Assembly: GCA_964617625.1 (NCBI GenBank)
Contig: CAZTZL010000006.1
Coordinates: forward strand, 3,709-67,708
DNA length: 64,000 nt
Direction of reading: 5' to 3'
Source of the DNA: CAZTZL01 sp964617625
GTDB lineage: Bacteria; Zhuqueibacterota; QNDG01; DSAB01
Part shown: positions 36,404 to 46,365 of the stretch, piece by piece
How the letters are laid out: each line of letters starts with the position of its first letter
How positions within the stretch are numbered: the stretch's first letter is position 1
Notes under the pieces: generated by a model
Database searches by the model: none
The model's input: the letters and a program-made list of their open reading frames with translations, nothing else
Told to the model about the DNA's origin: nothing
Position numbers and translations under genes: made by a program

Positions 36404-39094
36404 TTATTTGATCAGTATCATTTTATGCACGCCCCGATAGATTTCGGAGCCGTTTGTATTTATTGCTTCCATCACGCAAATATGGATACCTGTACTGAGA
36501 TTGTTTCCGTTGAACCGGATTTGATGATGACCTTCATCGTAATTTGTATTACAGAGTTCCTGTTCGAATTTTCCAAGTATGTTATAGAGATTCATCTTTA
36601 CACGACTTGTACCCTGTGTGGAAAAAGAGATGACGGTTTCTGAATTAAAGGGATTGGGATAATTGCCGGACAATTCAAATTTGAGTGGCAGATGATTGTC
36701 TATGTTAACGGCACTGGCTGTTTTAATAAACTTGATCCAGTTCAAATTCATGTCTCCGCTGACAATTTCCAAACGTAAAATCAGGTTGTTTCCGCCTTTG
36801 ATATCGATTCCGGTTTTTGTCAAACTCTCCCATTCCTGCCAGCCGCCGGTGCTTTCCACATCAAATTGCGTCAGGGAATCCCCGTCCAAAATCACCTTGA
36901 GTATGCCGCCGCCCGGTTCCGAAGCCGTTCTGTACTCTATATTATAGGTTCCGGGTTCAACATGGACTGTATATTCAAGCCATTCACCATCATTCGTCCA
37001 GCCAACATTGTACCCGTTGCTGTTATCCGGAGTCACTTCCACATCCACATTATCCTCGGGTCTGAAACTTAAATCGCCGTCTTTAACATTATCGTCATGA
37101 TAGGCAGTCCCTTCTCCGCCAAAATCATATTCTTCACATTCAATCTTTCCGGGTAAAGCCTGAGGCGATCCGGTATAGGAGGACTGATTGATTTTTTGTT
37201 TCAGTGATATATTGTCAATGTACACATCGATGTCCGAAGTGCCCGTGTTGAAGACCACGCGGCTGTTCAAATCCGAAGGATCATCCATTGTAAAAGTGTA
37301 CTCGAAATGCTGGTTCTGAGTTGTGATGTAGGAATAACCGAGTTTGCTGTAGTTTAGATAGGAACCGCCGTCCTGTCCGACTTTGGCCTCGATCAGCCGG
37401 TCAGCATCCGCCCAAGCGTCGAATTCGAATAGATACTCTTCTCCCTGAACGAGTGGTATGCCGTTCTGTCGGAGCTGCACATCATAAATATCGGGACCAC
37501 CCTCGGAAATATCAAAATGACTCACTCCGTTTTCAACGAACCACTCTGCCGAACCGGATCCCTGGAGTTCCCAGGTCCAGTTTTCCTTGGCATTTGAGAA
37601 GTCTCCGTTGCGGACCATATTTTGTCCGGACTGAATGATTTGAACAAGAGCACTTTCTTCGTTTGAGTAATCACTCTCCAGACCATTTGTAACCGATGTG
37701 ACGCGGAAATAGTACTGCCGTCCGTTTTCCAAATTGGTTAAATTCTTTAATGTGAGTTTTGAGGTGTCGAGCACTGTGGTCGGGTTGGGTGAAGTTCCTC
37801 CGTATATATTATAGTAATTCACATCGGGATCGCCGAATTGATTGAAAATCAAAGAAACTCTATTTGTATGGGATTCCACAATCAGATAAGGTTTTTCGGC
37901 CTTGCCATGCCACGGAAACCGGTGCACCCGGTAACATTCGTATTGATCGACAAAGTTCATTTCGAAAGCCACCGTACCGTTCGGCCGGACTTCAGTCAGT
38001 TTGGGACGGTCCGGCACTGCCCAGTTGATGAGCGTATTACCGTTCGGAAGCCGCTGTACATTCCCCATGTAATAAGAATATGATGTGCCCGGCGGGTTTC
38101 GATATTCCCATTTCAGCGTTGCCGTCATGGTATTCGTATTCAATTCGTATTCCACGGCGCGGGAAACGGGTGGATCGTGAAAGTTGCCGTTGTCAAACAA
38201 CAGGTACCGGTTGTTCCCCACGACACGCACTGAATGCTGACCGAAAAAGCCGTTCAACGGATCGTTAACAAAATTAAAATCACTATGCGCACCTCCAAGT
38301 CTCCATATAATCTCCTTGGTCTGGCGATTTATTTTGGTAATTTCATTGATATGTCGACTCGAGAGAATGATATTCCCGTCGTTGTCTATATCGATGGCAT
38401 TCATATGGGGGAATCGGATTTGAAAGGATCTTAGTAATTCTTCCGGCCAGACATCGGCCAGATCGAAATAATCGAATCCCGCGTATGTCTTGAGCCGCAC
38501 GTCATTGGCATTAAATTCCTGAATGCAGGACTCTGAAACAGTTACGATGCGATTGTCTCCGGGAATATAGTCGCTCATATTCACTGTTAGATCTCGAATG
38601 CCGATTAATAAATAACCTCCATTTTCCAGCACTTTTATTTCATGTTCGTCTGTATTATATCCGTCAACAGCCCGAAATGTATGAACATGTTCGTAATGTT
38701 CATTAAGAGCAATGAATCCAGCTCCATCACCATAACCACCACGGATCATCATGGTTGCCCAGCCGTTGGGCTGAATTTTAAAATCCCGCCTTTCTTCATT
38801 ACCGGTGGGCAGATACCAGACCGGGTCGCCATTATTATCAAAAATGATATTCCAGGCATTGCCGAGGCCGCCTCTGTTGTCGATAAAAATATAACCTGAA
38901 TCAGGATTGTCGTTAATTGTAATATTAATATGCGGAAAATTACTGGGGACAGATACGCCGTTTGACATGATCATCGGCTGTCCGGTTTGAGGCAAACCTG
39001 CCAATGGAAATATAAAAAATATTACGAAGATGACATGAAGAATGATTTTTTGTGCATTCTTTCGTATATACTGTTGATAAAATATATTTATCAT
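36404..39094 (-). CDS. Secreted arylsulfotransferase (ASST) paralogue 6, with an added CBM6 domain
   Basis: 896 residues: hydrophobic signal (about 17-35), ASST propeller beginning QTGQPMIMSNGVSVPS, FnIII-like segment, jelly roll from NMVRNGDFSNAKENW, then a module unique in the array (about 650-800): a CBM6-type domain with IECEEYDFGGEGTAYHD near its start and WLEYTVHVEPGTYNIEYR and LNWIKFIKT strands. A T9SS sorting domain (NYPNPFNSETVISF) follows. Histidines: TDEHEIKVL (about 150), PHMNAIDID (about 230), GQHSVRVV (about 286). CBM6 modules bind polysaccharide chains, so this copy may act on a glycan or be tethered to one. It groups with paralogues 7 and 8 by its N-terminus. Confidence 0.89.
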   Translation of the reverse strand: MINIFYQQYIRKNAQKIILHVIFVIFFIFPLAGLPQTGQPMIMSNGVSVPSNFPHINITINDNPDSGYIFIDNRGGLGNAWNIIFDNNGDPVWYLPTGNEERRDFKIQPNGWATMMIRGGYGDGAGFIALNEHYEHVHTFRAVDGYNTDEHEIKVLENGGYLLIGIRDLTVNMSDYIPGDNRIVTVSESCIQEFNANDVRLKTYAGFDYFDLADVWPEELLRSFQIRFPHMNAIDIDNDGNIILSSRHINEITKINRQTKEIIWRLGGAHSDFNFVNDPLNGFFGQHSVRVVGNNRYLLFDNGNFHDPPVSRAVEYELNTNTMTATLKWEYRNPPGTSYSYYMGNVQRLPNGNTLINWAVPDRPKLTEVRPNGTVAFEMNFVDQYECYRVHRFPWHGKAEKPYLIVESHTNRVSLIFNQFGDPDVNYYNIYGGTSPNPTTVLDTSKLTLKNLTNLENGRQYYFRVTSVTNGLESDYSNEESALVQIIQSGQNMVRNGDFSNAKENWTWELQGSGSAEWFVENGVSHFDISEGGPDIYDVQLRQNGIPLVQGEEYLFEFDAWADADRLIEAKVGQDGGSYLNYSKLGYSYITTQNQHFEYTFTMDDPSDLNSRVVFNTGTSDIDVYIDNISLKQKINQSSYTGSPQALPGKIECEEYDFGGEGTAYHDDNVKDGDLSFRPEDNVDVEVTPDNSNGYNVGWTNDGEWLEYTVHVEPGTYNIEYRTASEPGGGILKVILDGDSLTQFDVESTGGWQEWESLTKTGIDIKGGNNLILRLEIVSGDMNLNWIKFIKTASAVNIDNHLPLKFELSGNYPNPFNSETVISFSTQGTSRVKMNLYNILGKFEQELCNTNYDEGHHQIRFNGNNLSTGIHICVMEAINTNGSEIYRGVHKMILIK

Positions 39095-39107
39095 TAAAAG
39101 TCTCCAT

Positions 39108-41345
39108 TTATTTAATGAACATCATTTTGTGCGTCGAATGGAACGAATGATTTCCTTTAACCGAATGTGCATCCATTTTATAAAAATAGAGTCCCGAACT
39201 TAAAGCGGAAGCATCAAGCGTGATTTGATAATTGTTCGGCTCATGCGGTTGATTAATCAGTTCCTTGACTTGTTCTCCTATGATATTGTATACGGTAATT
39301 TTAACCTGACTCAATTCAGGCACAGTGTATTGAATGGTTGTCGTCAGATTGAATGGATTGGGATAGTTGTTATAAAGAATATAATTCTTTGGAGTTTCAG
39401 GAGGTTCTTCTTCGTTGTACACACCCAAATTTTTCAAAGATACATTATCGATGTAAACATCGTAGTTAGACCCCCCGGCATACAGAAAAATTTCTGCAGT
39501 TAGGATGGTCGGGTCTGGCATATCGATTTGTTGTGAAAAATGCTGTTTGGTTGTCGTCAGCCATACTTGTCCCATATGGCTGTAATCCCGGAAAAATTCA
39601 TCATTTCGGGCAATTCCTGCAGAGAACATTCTTTCCTGTTCGGCATAGGCATCAAATTCAAACAAATAACTGCTGCCGCGAATAAGAGGCATATTTTCCT
39701 GAGTGATTTGAACACACCAATCATCATTTCTCCCATCTTCAATGTCCAATTGTAATTCACCGTTGATGAATTTAGGAGAAGCGCTCGCATCGTCATTAAT
39801 ATGGAATTCCCAATATTTTAAATTACTTGAAAAATCTCCGTTTTTGACCAGGTTCTCGCCTGAAGCGACAAAATTGACAAAAACAGATTCTTTGTTTGAG
39901 AAATCACTTTCCTGTCCATTTTTGTTTACAGAAGTGACGCGGAAATTGTATGTTTTTTGATTGTCCAGATCGGTTATGGATTTCATTGTCAGTTTTGATG
40001 TGTCGATTACAGTGGATGGATTAGATGATTTACCCCCATAGATTTTATAATAGTCCACATCAGGATCACCGAACTGATTGAAAATCAACGTGATTTTATC
40101 AGGATAGGATTCGGCAACCAAATAGGGTTTAGTGGCCTTACCGTTCCAGGGAAACCGGTATACCCGGTAGCTTTCGTATCGGTCGGCAAAGTTCATTTCA
40201 AAAGCCACTTCACCGTTCGGACGGACTTCCGTCAATTTGGGACGATCCGGTACTGCCCAGTTGATGAGCGTATTGCCGTTCGGCAACCGTTGCGCATTTC
40301 CCATGTAATAGGAATATTCAGAGCCCGGAGGATTTCGATATTCCCAGATCAAGGTAGCCGTCATCTGATCCGTATCGAGCTGATATTCCACGGCACGTGA
40401 TACCGGCGGATTGTGAAAATTTCCGTTATCAAAAAGCAAATACCGATTGTGCCCGGTCCGCCGCACGTAATGCTGCCCTGAAAAACCGTTCAGCGGATCA
40501 TTGATGAAAGTGAATTGATTGTGTGCTCCGCTCAGTCTCCAGATGATTTCCTTGGTTTGACGGTCGATTTTGGTCACTTCATTAACACAGCGGCTCGAAA
40601 GAATAATATTGTCATCATCGTCTATATCGATTGAGTTCATGTGCGTAAAGCAAATGTCCCAGCTTTTCTGCAGTTCCTCGGGCCAGAGATCGGCGGGGTC
40701 GAAATAGTCGAATGCCGGGTATTGCCTGATTAACTGATCGTTGGCATCGAATTCCTGAACGCAGGTTTCCCGGACATCGACCGTCCGGTCATCCCCTGGT
40801 ATATACTGGTTCATCTCCACTTCTGTATTCCGTCGTCCAATGAGCAGATAGCTGCCGTTTTCCAATACACGAAGCTCATGTTCATCTGTACTGTACTCAT
40901 TTACAGCCTGTACGGTTTTGATGATATTATAGTTTTCGTCAAGTATGTTAAATTCCCAGTTTCCTCCACCGTAACCTTCCCGGTTCATCATGGACAGACA
41001 GCCGTTGGACTGCACTTTAAAATCACGCCATTCTCCGAAAGCGCGCACATACCAGATCGGAGATCCGGTATTATCGAATATGATATCATAAGGTTTTCCC
41101 CGGCCCCAGTCACCTCCCCGATTGTCGATAAAAATGTATCCCGTATCGGGGTTGTCATTGGTTGTGATTTCGATATGTGGAAAATCGCTCGGTACGGATA
41201 CACCGTTTGACATGATCATGGGTTGTCCGGTTTGAGATCGACCAGTTTCATGCAAAAAGAATAAAAGGATAAAAATGATCGCTCCAAAGATTATCTTGTC
41301 TTCCAAGCGATTTATTTTTAATGAAATATGAATTAACTTTTTCAT
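39108..41345 (-). CDS. Secreted arylsulfotransferase (ASST) paralogue 7
   Basis: 745 residues from the ATG at 41345, preceded by AAAGGA about 6 bases upstream. An in-frame ATG five codons earlier overlaps the stop of paralogue 8 (ATGA), so translational coupling is also possible. Signal segment about 20-38, ASST propeller from QTGQPMIMSNGVSVPSDFP, jelly roll from NLVKNGDFSSNLKYW and a T9SS sorting domain (NYPNPFNLTTTIQY). Histidines: TDEHELRVL (about 156), THMNSIDID (about 234), GQHYVRRT (about 291). The C-terminal YNIIGEQVKELINQPHEP segment is shared with paralogue 8. It lies 13 bases upstream of paralogue 6. Confidence 0.88.
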   Translation of the reverse strand: MKKLIHISLKINRLEDKIIFGAIIFILLFFLHETGRSQTGQPMIMSNGVSVPSDFPHIEITTNDNPDTGYIFIDNRGGDWGRGKPYDIIFDNTGSPIWYVRAFGEWRDFKVQSNGCLSMMNREGYGGGNWEFNILDENYNIIKTVQAVNEYSTDEHELRVLENGSYLLIGRRNTEVEMNQYIPGDDRTVDVRETCVQEFDANDQLIRQYPAFDYFDPADLWPEELQKSWDICFTHMNSIDIDDDDNIILSSRCVNEVTKIDRQTKEIIWRLSGAHNQFTFINDPLNGFSGQHYVRRTGHNRYLLFDNGNFHNPPVSRAVEYQLDTDQMTATLIWEYRNPPGSEYSYYMGNAQRLPNGNTLINWAVPDRPKLTEVRPNGEVAFEMNFADRYESYRVYRFPWNGKATKPYLVAESYPDKITLIFNQFGDPDVDYYKIYGGKSSNPSTVIDTSKLTMKSITDLDNQKTYNFRVTSVNKNGQESDFSNKESVFVNFVASGENLVKNGDFSSNLKYWEFHINDDASASPKFINGELQLDIEDGRNDDWCVQITQENMPLIRGSSYLFEFDAYAEQERMFSAGIARNDEFFRDYSHMGQVWLTTTKQHFSQQIDMPDPTILTAEIFLYAGGSNYDVYIDNVSLKNLGVYNEEEPPETPKNYILYNNYPNPFNLTTTIQYTVPELSQVKITVYNIIGEQVKELINQPHEPNNYQITLDASALSSGLYFYKMDAHSVKGNHSFHSTHKMMFIK

Positions 41346-41356
41346 TGTAATTCCTT

Positions 41357-43573
41357 TCATTTTATGAGCATCATCTTGTGCGTCGATTGAAATGCAAGAT
41401 TCCCCTTTAATGTATACGCATCCATTTTATAAAAATAGAGGCCCGAACTCAAATCCGATGCATTGAAAGTAATCTGAAAATCACCCGGAGAATGTGGATG
41501 ATTTACCAGTTCTTTTACTTCTTCTCCTCTTACATTGTCGAGAACGATTTTTATCAGACCTGGCTCCGGTACTGTGTAACAAATCGTTGTAACGGGATTG
41601 AACGGATTCGGATAATTCCCTGTTAGTTCATAATGATCTGGGATGGAAACCGGTTTTTCACTGACATCGGTTCCGGTTATATTTCTAATTGAGACGTTGT
41701 CAATGTACACATCAATGTCCGAGTTGCCCATCTCAAAATCAACACGGGCATTAAAATCAGTGGGGGCTTCCATTTTAAATTCGTATGAGAAATGGGTCAT
41801 TTCAGGTTTGAGTCCGGAATAGCTTGTGTTGCTGTAACCGGTCCAGGGTTCTGTATCCTGATACAGGGCTGCTACGATCAGTCGGGGTGTATCTGCACGT
41901 GCATCAAATTCAAAAAGATATTTTTCACCATGAATTAATGGAATCGAATTTTGAAAGAGTTGAATATGCCAGTCAACGTTGCTGCCATCGATGATATCAA
42001 TGTGTGCTTCTCCATCTTCTGTGGTCCATTCTGCCTGCCCAGCATGGACCATCCAGGTCCAACCTTCCTTGCCATCTGAAAAATCTCCGTTGTTTATCAA
42101 ATTCCCTGTCGGATTCAAGAAATTGAAATAAACCGATTCTTCATTGGAATATCCGCTTTCCTGACCGCTGTGACTGACAGCCGTTATCCGGAACCAGTAT
42201 GTACCATCTTCAAGACCCGTAATTTTCTTGAGAGTGACCTCCGAAGTATCGTAAAGTGTGGTTGGATTTGGAGTGGTTCCGGCATAGATTCTGTAAGAGT
42301 CCACATTCGGATCGCCGAATTTGTTAAATAGTAAAACCAAAGCATCAAAGTGGGGTTCTATAATTAAATAGGGCTTTTCGGCCATGCCGTTCCACAGACA
42401 CCTGTGCACGCGGTAGCATTGGTGTCGGTCCATATAATTCATTTCAAACGCCTTGGTGCAGTCCGGCCGTACTTCTGTGAGTTTCGGATAATCTTCAAGA
42501 GACCAATTGATCAATGTGTTTCTATTGGGAAGGCGCTGGACATTTCCCATGTAGTGCGAGTATCGATCCGGTTTATCACGGAATTCCCAGATGAGTGTGG
42601 CGGTGCTGTCGTTTAGGTTCAGTTCATATTCCACGGCGCGCGATACCGGAGGATTATGGAAGTCCCCATTGTCAAACAACAGGTACCGGTTGTTCCCCAC
42701 GACACGGGCGCAATGCTGGCCATAAAAACCATTGAGTTCATCATTTTTAAATACAAAATCACTGTGCGCTCCCCCGAGTCTCCAGATGATTTCTTTCGTA
42801 TACCGGTTTATTTTGGTGATCTCGTTAATGTAGCGGCTCGACAGAATGATATTCCCGTCGTAGTCGATGTCAATCGAATTCATGTGGGGAAAATCAATTT
42901 GTTCTGAATTCTGTAACTGTTCCGGCCAGAGATCGGCCAGATCAAAATAATCAAAGGCCAGATAGGTTCTAAGCAGATGATCATCGGCATCAAATTCCTG
43001 AATGGCGTTTTCAAGAACATTAACGATGCGGTTGTCTCCGGGAATATAGTCATTCATATTCACTTCAAGACCCCGGAGGCCAAACAGCAGATAGCCACCA
43101 TCAGGCAGCACCTGCAGTTCGTGGTGGTCAGTTATATAATCATTTTTAGCCCGAAATGTACGAACGTATTCATAATGCTCATCAAGGGCGATGTATCCCC
43201 ATCCGCTGCCGCCGTAGCCATCCCGGATCAGCATGGTTAACCAGCCATTGGGCTGAACTTTTAAATCCCGTCTTTCTTCGCCTTCAGTGCATATGTACCA
43301 GATGGGATTTCCTGAATTGTCCAGAATCATACTGTATTGCGGAAAGCTGCCCCAGCTGGTGCTGATGAAAATGAGGCTCGTATCCGGATTGTCATTGATG
43401 GTAATATTAACATGCGGAAAACTACTGGGAACCGACACGCCGTTCGGCATGATCATGGGTTGTCCGGTTTGAGAAAAGCCGATGGTTGAAGATAAAATCA
43501 GAGCCACACAAAATGCAATGATGCTTGTTCTTGGTATTTTATTGTTCATGTTTTCTTGTGGGTTCCCAATCAT
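41357..43573 (-). CDS. Secreted arylsulfotransferase (ASST) paralogue 8
   Basis: 738 residues (an alternative ATG lies eight codons in). Signal segment with SIIAFCVALILSSTIGFSQ, ASST propeller from QTGQPMIMPNGVSVPS, FnIII-like segment (WFRITAVSHSGQESGYSNEE), jelly roll from NLINNGDFSDGKEGW and a T9SS sorting domain (NYPNPFNPVTTICY). Histidines: TDHHELQVL (about 149), PHMNSIDID (about 229), GQHCARVV (about 287). It is the first ASST after the TonB-dependent receptor, 110 bases downstream, and its stop overlaps the possible early start of paralogue 7. Confidence 0.88.
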   Translation of the reverse strand: MIGNPQENMNNKIPRTSIIAFCVALILSSTIGFSQTGQPMIMPNGVSVPSSFPHVNITINDNPDTSLIFISTSWGSFPQYSMILDNSGNPIWYICTEGEERRDLKVQPNGWLTMLIRDGYGGSGWGYIALDEHYEYVRTFRAKNDYITDHHELQVLPDGGYLLFGLRGLEVNMNDYIPGDNRIVNVLENAIQEFDADDHLLRTYLAFDYFDLADLWPEQLQNSEQIDFPHMNSIDIDYDGNIILSSRYINEITKINRYTKEIIWRLGGAHSDFVFKNDELNGFYGQHCARVVGNNRYLLFDNGDFHNPPVSRAVEYELNLNDSTATLIWEFRDKPDRYSHYMGNVQRLPNRNTLINWSLEDYPKLTEVRPDCTKAFEMNYMDRHQCYRVHRCLWNGMAEKPYLIIEPHFDALVLLFNKFGDPNVDSYRIYAGTTPNPTTLYDTSEVTLKKITGLEDGTYWFRITAVSHSGQESGYSNEESVYFNFLNPTGNLINNGDFSDGKEGWTWMVHAGQAEWTTEDGEAHIDIIDGSNVDWHIQLFQNSIPLIHGEKYLFEFDARADTPRLIVAALYQDTEPWTGYSNTSYSGLKPEMTHFSYEFKMEAPTDFNARVDFEMGNSDIDVYIDNVSIRNITGTDVSEKPVSIPDHYELTGNYPNPFNPVTTICYTVPEPGLIKIVLDNVRGEEVKELVNHPHSPGDFQITFNASDLSSGLYFYKMDAYTLKGNLAFQSTHKMMLIK

Positions 43574-43683
43574 TTTAATGAATTATCCTTTTAACTGTTT
43601 CTTTCTTGAAACCATAGTGGTCATTTTTATAGTACCTAAATTTATGGTCCTTGAATTAATCAGGAATACCAATCTAAAGGAGA

Positions 43684-45894
43684 CTACAACTGCAGTTTGA
43701 TGGTGGCCGTGTAATTTCGAATGGGCATAATTGTCCGCTCGATTTGCGTGTGCATGTGATTTAAAATATTATTGGCATTCACGGAAAAGTTCCATTTGCC
43801 AAATTGAATCGAAAATCGACCATCCAGAACTTTTTGAGAAACGCGCGGATCATCCGGGTAAACTTTAACGACTTCCAATTTCTCGCAATACTTGTAATCA
43901 AATCCCAGTTCCATATTTCGATAGTGCCCTGTAATCGAACCGTTCGCCATATGTCTGGATCGGTATCCGAGTGTTTCATTCAGTTCTACATCTTTCGGAT
44001 TCAGGTAGGTGTATCCGATCAGTCCGTCGATATGCCGTTTGTACAATGAGAACCGAATGTTGGTCTCCACTCCGCTGATTCTTGCGCGGGTTAAATTCAC
44101 AAACTGAATGGTATTGGATAAATCAGGAACGGGTTCGATTAAATCCCAGTACTCGTTTCTGAAAACGGCAATGTCAAACAAAAGAAAAGAACTCAACGGC
44201 GTACTGATTCCAATTTCGTGGGACCATGCCGTTTCGGGTTTCAGATCGAGATTGGGAATGATTTTCAGACCGGACGCATAGACATCCGGAAATCGTTCGG
44301 ATATGCTCGGTGCGCGAAATCCCTTTCCTGAGGAATATCTCAACGCCGTAAATTCAGAGATATGCCATACGAACCCCAATTTGGGGCTGAATTCTCTGTT
44401 ATCCAGATTTGTATCTGTGCTCGTACGGTCAAGCCGTGCCCCAAGTGTCAACATAATGGTAGGGATAAGGTGAATTTCGTCCTGTGCATATAAGGATAAA
44501 TTAAGGATATCGTGTGTTCCAAGCGGATCCGAAGCTATATGATCTATCGTTTCTTCCGTTCCAAAAGTAAGTGACTGGGATTTTGAGAGAATATAATATC
44601 CCTGGAATTCCATTCCTAATCTTTGCGCTGTTGAGTAGTCTTTATTATCATGCATAAAATTTTTAAAATGATTACGAAAATAGGAAACTCGGGATTTCAA
44701 TCCAAACCTTTGGTTGACTGCCCATTGATGGAGAATATTCAGACCGAATTTATTGGATTTCATTTTGTCTCCGATGGAAGGCTCCTCAACTTCGAGTGCC
44801 TGAAAGGGATTTCGCCACATCAGGCTGATTTCGTTTTCCCCGCTTTCCCAGTTGCTTAGAACGGTTATATTGGATTGCGGAGTCAAAGAAATTTTAAATT
44901 TCCCCGTGGCATTGTAATTCAAATATTCTGCATTCTGCCGGTATCCCGTGGACTGATGGCGCCCCGCAGAGAGAAACATTCCAATTTTGCCGATTTTTCT
45001 GGAGTAGTCCACATCCATATCCGAAAAGTAAAGCAGATCGTTAGTCCATTTCCATTCCGGCCACGCGGGATCATCGTAAATCCCCGAGGAGAGCCGAATG
45101 TTGGTCTCCGGTTTTAAAGCGGGCTCTTTGGTAATGACGTTGATTACGCCTCCCAGAGCGGTCGAGCCGTAAAGCGCAGAACCGGCACTCTTCACAATTT
45201 CAACCCGTTCAATTTGAGTCGCAGGAATCAAATCCCATATAATTCGGCCCGTATCGCCTGCCATAACCGGGATTCCGTCCACTAGGAAGAGAACACGGCT
45301 TCCCACTCCATAGCTGTAACCAGATGATCCCCGTATGTTGATTTGATTTCCCATAAAATTGACGCCGGGCGCATATTCAAGCAATTGATCAAGATAAATC
45401 TGATTTTTTTGCTCAAGATCTCTTGCCGTGATTACCGAGATGCTGGCCGGGCTGTCATCGATTTTTTGAGTCCGTTTGCTCGCAGTGACTACAACCTCGG
45501 GTGCTAAAATGGCTTTTTCACTGAGTTCGATTGAAAGGCTGGTAGTCTCATTGATGGCGACTTGTACATTTTCTTTGTTAACACTCTGATATCCCATCAT
45601 TGTAAACTGAAGATTGTATCGGCCGACAGGTATGTTATTCAGTTCGAATCGGCCATCCGGGTCTGAAGTTGTGCCTAATATCGTTCCTTGAATCATAATA
45701 TTCACACCCTGAAGTCCTTCTCCGGTTTTTATATCGATGACTTTTCCTGTGATCCGGCCGGATATATTCGTACCTGCAATGATATTGGTATTTATTGTTA
45801 TCATTATAAAAATAAAAATCAAAAAACGATTAAACCATCGACTATGATAACAATGAAATCCACATTCATCCATCGCAGAATATGCACGATTCAT
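43684..45894 (-). CDS. TonB-dependent outer-membrane receptor
   Basis: 736 residues: signal segment (about 20-41), a CarboxypepD_reg-like domain (about 48-125, GKVIDIKTGEGLQGVNI), a plug domain (about 140-260: SISVITARDLEQKNQIYLDQLL, GSALYGSTALGGVINVITK) and a 22-strand-type barrel ending in NYTATIKLQL. The size fits a CirA/BtuB-class receptor rather than a SusC protein (about 1000 residues), and no SusD gene is present. A TonB-box-like EVVVTASKR segment precedes the plug. It heads the ASST unit, so it may import a sulfated or desulfated small molecule, a phenolic compound or a siderophore; the ligand cannot be read. AAAGGGA precedes the ATG. Confidence 0.92.
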   Translation of the reverse strand: MNRAYSAMDECGFHCYHSRWFNRFLIFIFIMITINTNIIAGTNISGRITGKVIDIKTGEGLQGVNIMIQGTILGTTSDPDGRFELNNIPVGRYNLQFTMMGYQSVNKENVQVAINETTSLSIELSEKAILAPEVVVTASKRTQKIDDSPASISVITARDLEQKNQIYLDQLLEYAPGVNFMGNQINIRGSSGYSYGVGSRVLFLVDGIPVMAGDTGRIIWDLIPATQIERVEIVKSAGSALYGSTALGGVINVITKEPALKPETNIRLSSGIYDDPAWPEWKWTNDLLYFSDMDVDYSRKIGKIGMFLSAGRHQSTGYRQNAEYLNYNATGKFKISLTPQSNITVLSNWESGENEISLMWRNPFQALEVEEPSIGDKMKSNKFGLNILHQWAVNQRFGLKSRVSYFRNHFKNFMHDNKDYSTAQRLGMEFQGYYILSKSQSLTFGTEETIDHIASDPLGTHDILNLSLYAQDEIHLIPTIMLTLGARLDRTSTDTNLDNREFSPKLGFVWHISEFTALRYSSGKGFRAPSISERFPDVYASGLKIIPNLDLKPETAWSHEIGISTPLSSFLLFDIAVFRNEYWDLIEPVPDLSNTIQFVNLTRARISGVETNIRFSLYKRHIDGLIGYTYLNPKDVELNETLGYRSRHMANGSITGHYRNMELGFDYKYCEKLEVVKVYPDDPRVSQKVLDGRFSIQFGKWNFSVNANNILNHMHTQIERTIMPIRNYTATIKLQL

Positions 45895-45955
45895 GATGTG
45901 TCCCTTTCCAAATATTAACGGTTCGAATTCCTTATTGTCTTCGTGTTCGATATTT

Positions 45956-45983
45956 AATATATCAAATTTTTAACTCATTGCAA
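45956..45983 (-). promoter_or_regulatory. Sigma-70-like promoter at the head of the ASST unit
   Basis: Minus strand: TTGCAA (45978-45983), 16-base spacer, TATATT (45956-45961). It lies about 60 bases before the receptor start. No other clear promoter was seen in the short gaps between the downstream genes. Confidence 0.55.
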
Positions 45984-46365
45984 ATAAAGATTTTGAAAAA
46001 TATTTAAGGAACAAAGGTCTTGAAATGCCATGCAATTACATTTTTGTTGTATTTTTTCTATCAAATAACATTATTGTCTAAATTGATTGACTGTGATTTA
46101 CTGCAGACCAAACCATGCGTTTCAATTTTTCATTCCAAAAAAGTTTGAATATCTGAATGGCGCTATTTCGTGTTCGCTCAACTAAAATCGGTTTTGTTGC
46201 ATTGATTAAAATCTTTAAAAGTATGCCCTTTGCTGAAAATATATACATTCTTGTTACAATATGATATATTTACGACAATATTGTCCGATACGCAAAGTCA
46301 AAAATAGATTCAGATGTGATCATAAGTAAATAAATATTAGATGTATAACGACTTAGAAAAGATTA
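45984..46365. other. Divergent intergenic region, no gene seen
   Basis: AT-rich stretch between the ASST unit and the ammonium block. I see no supported gene or repeat here. Confidence 0.5.
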
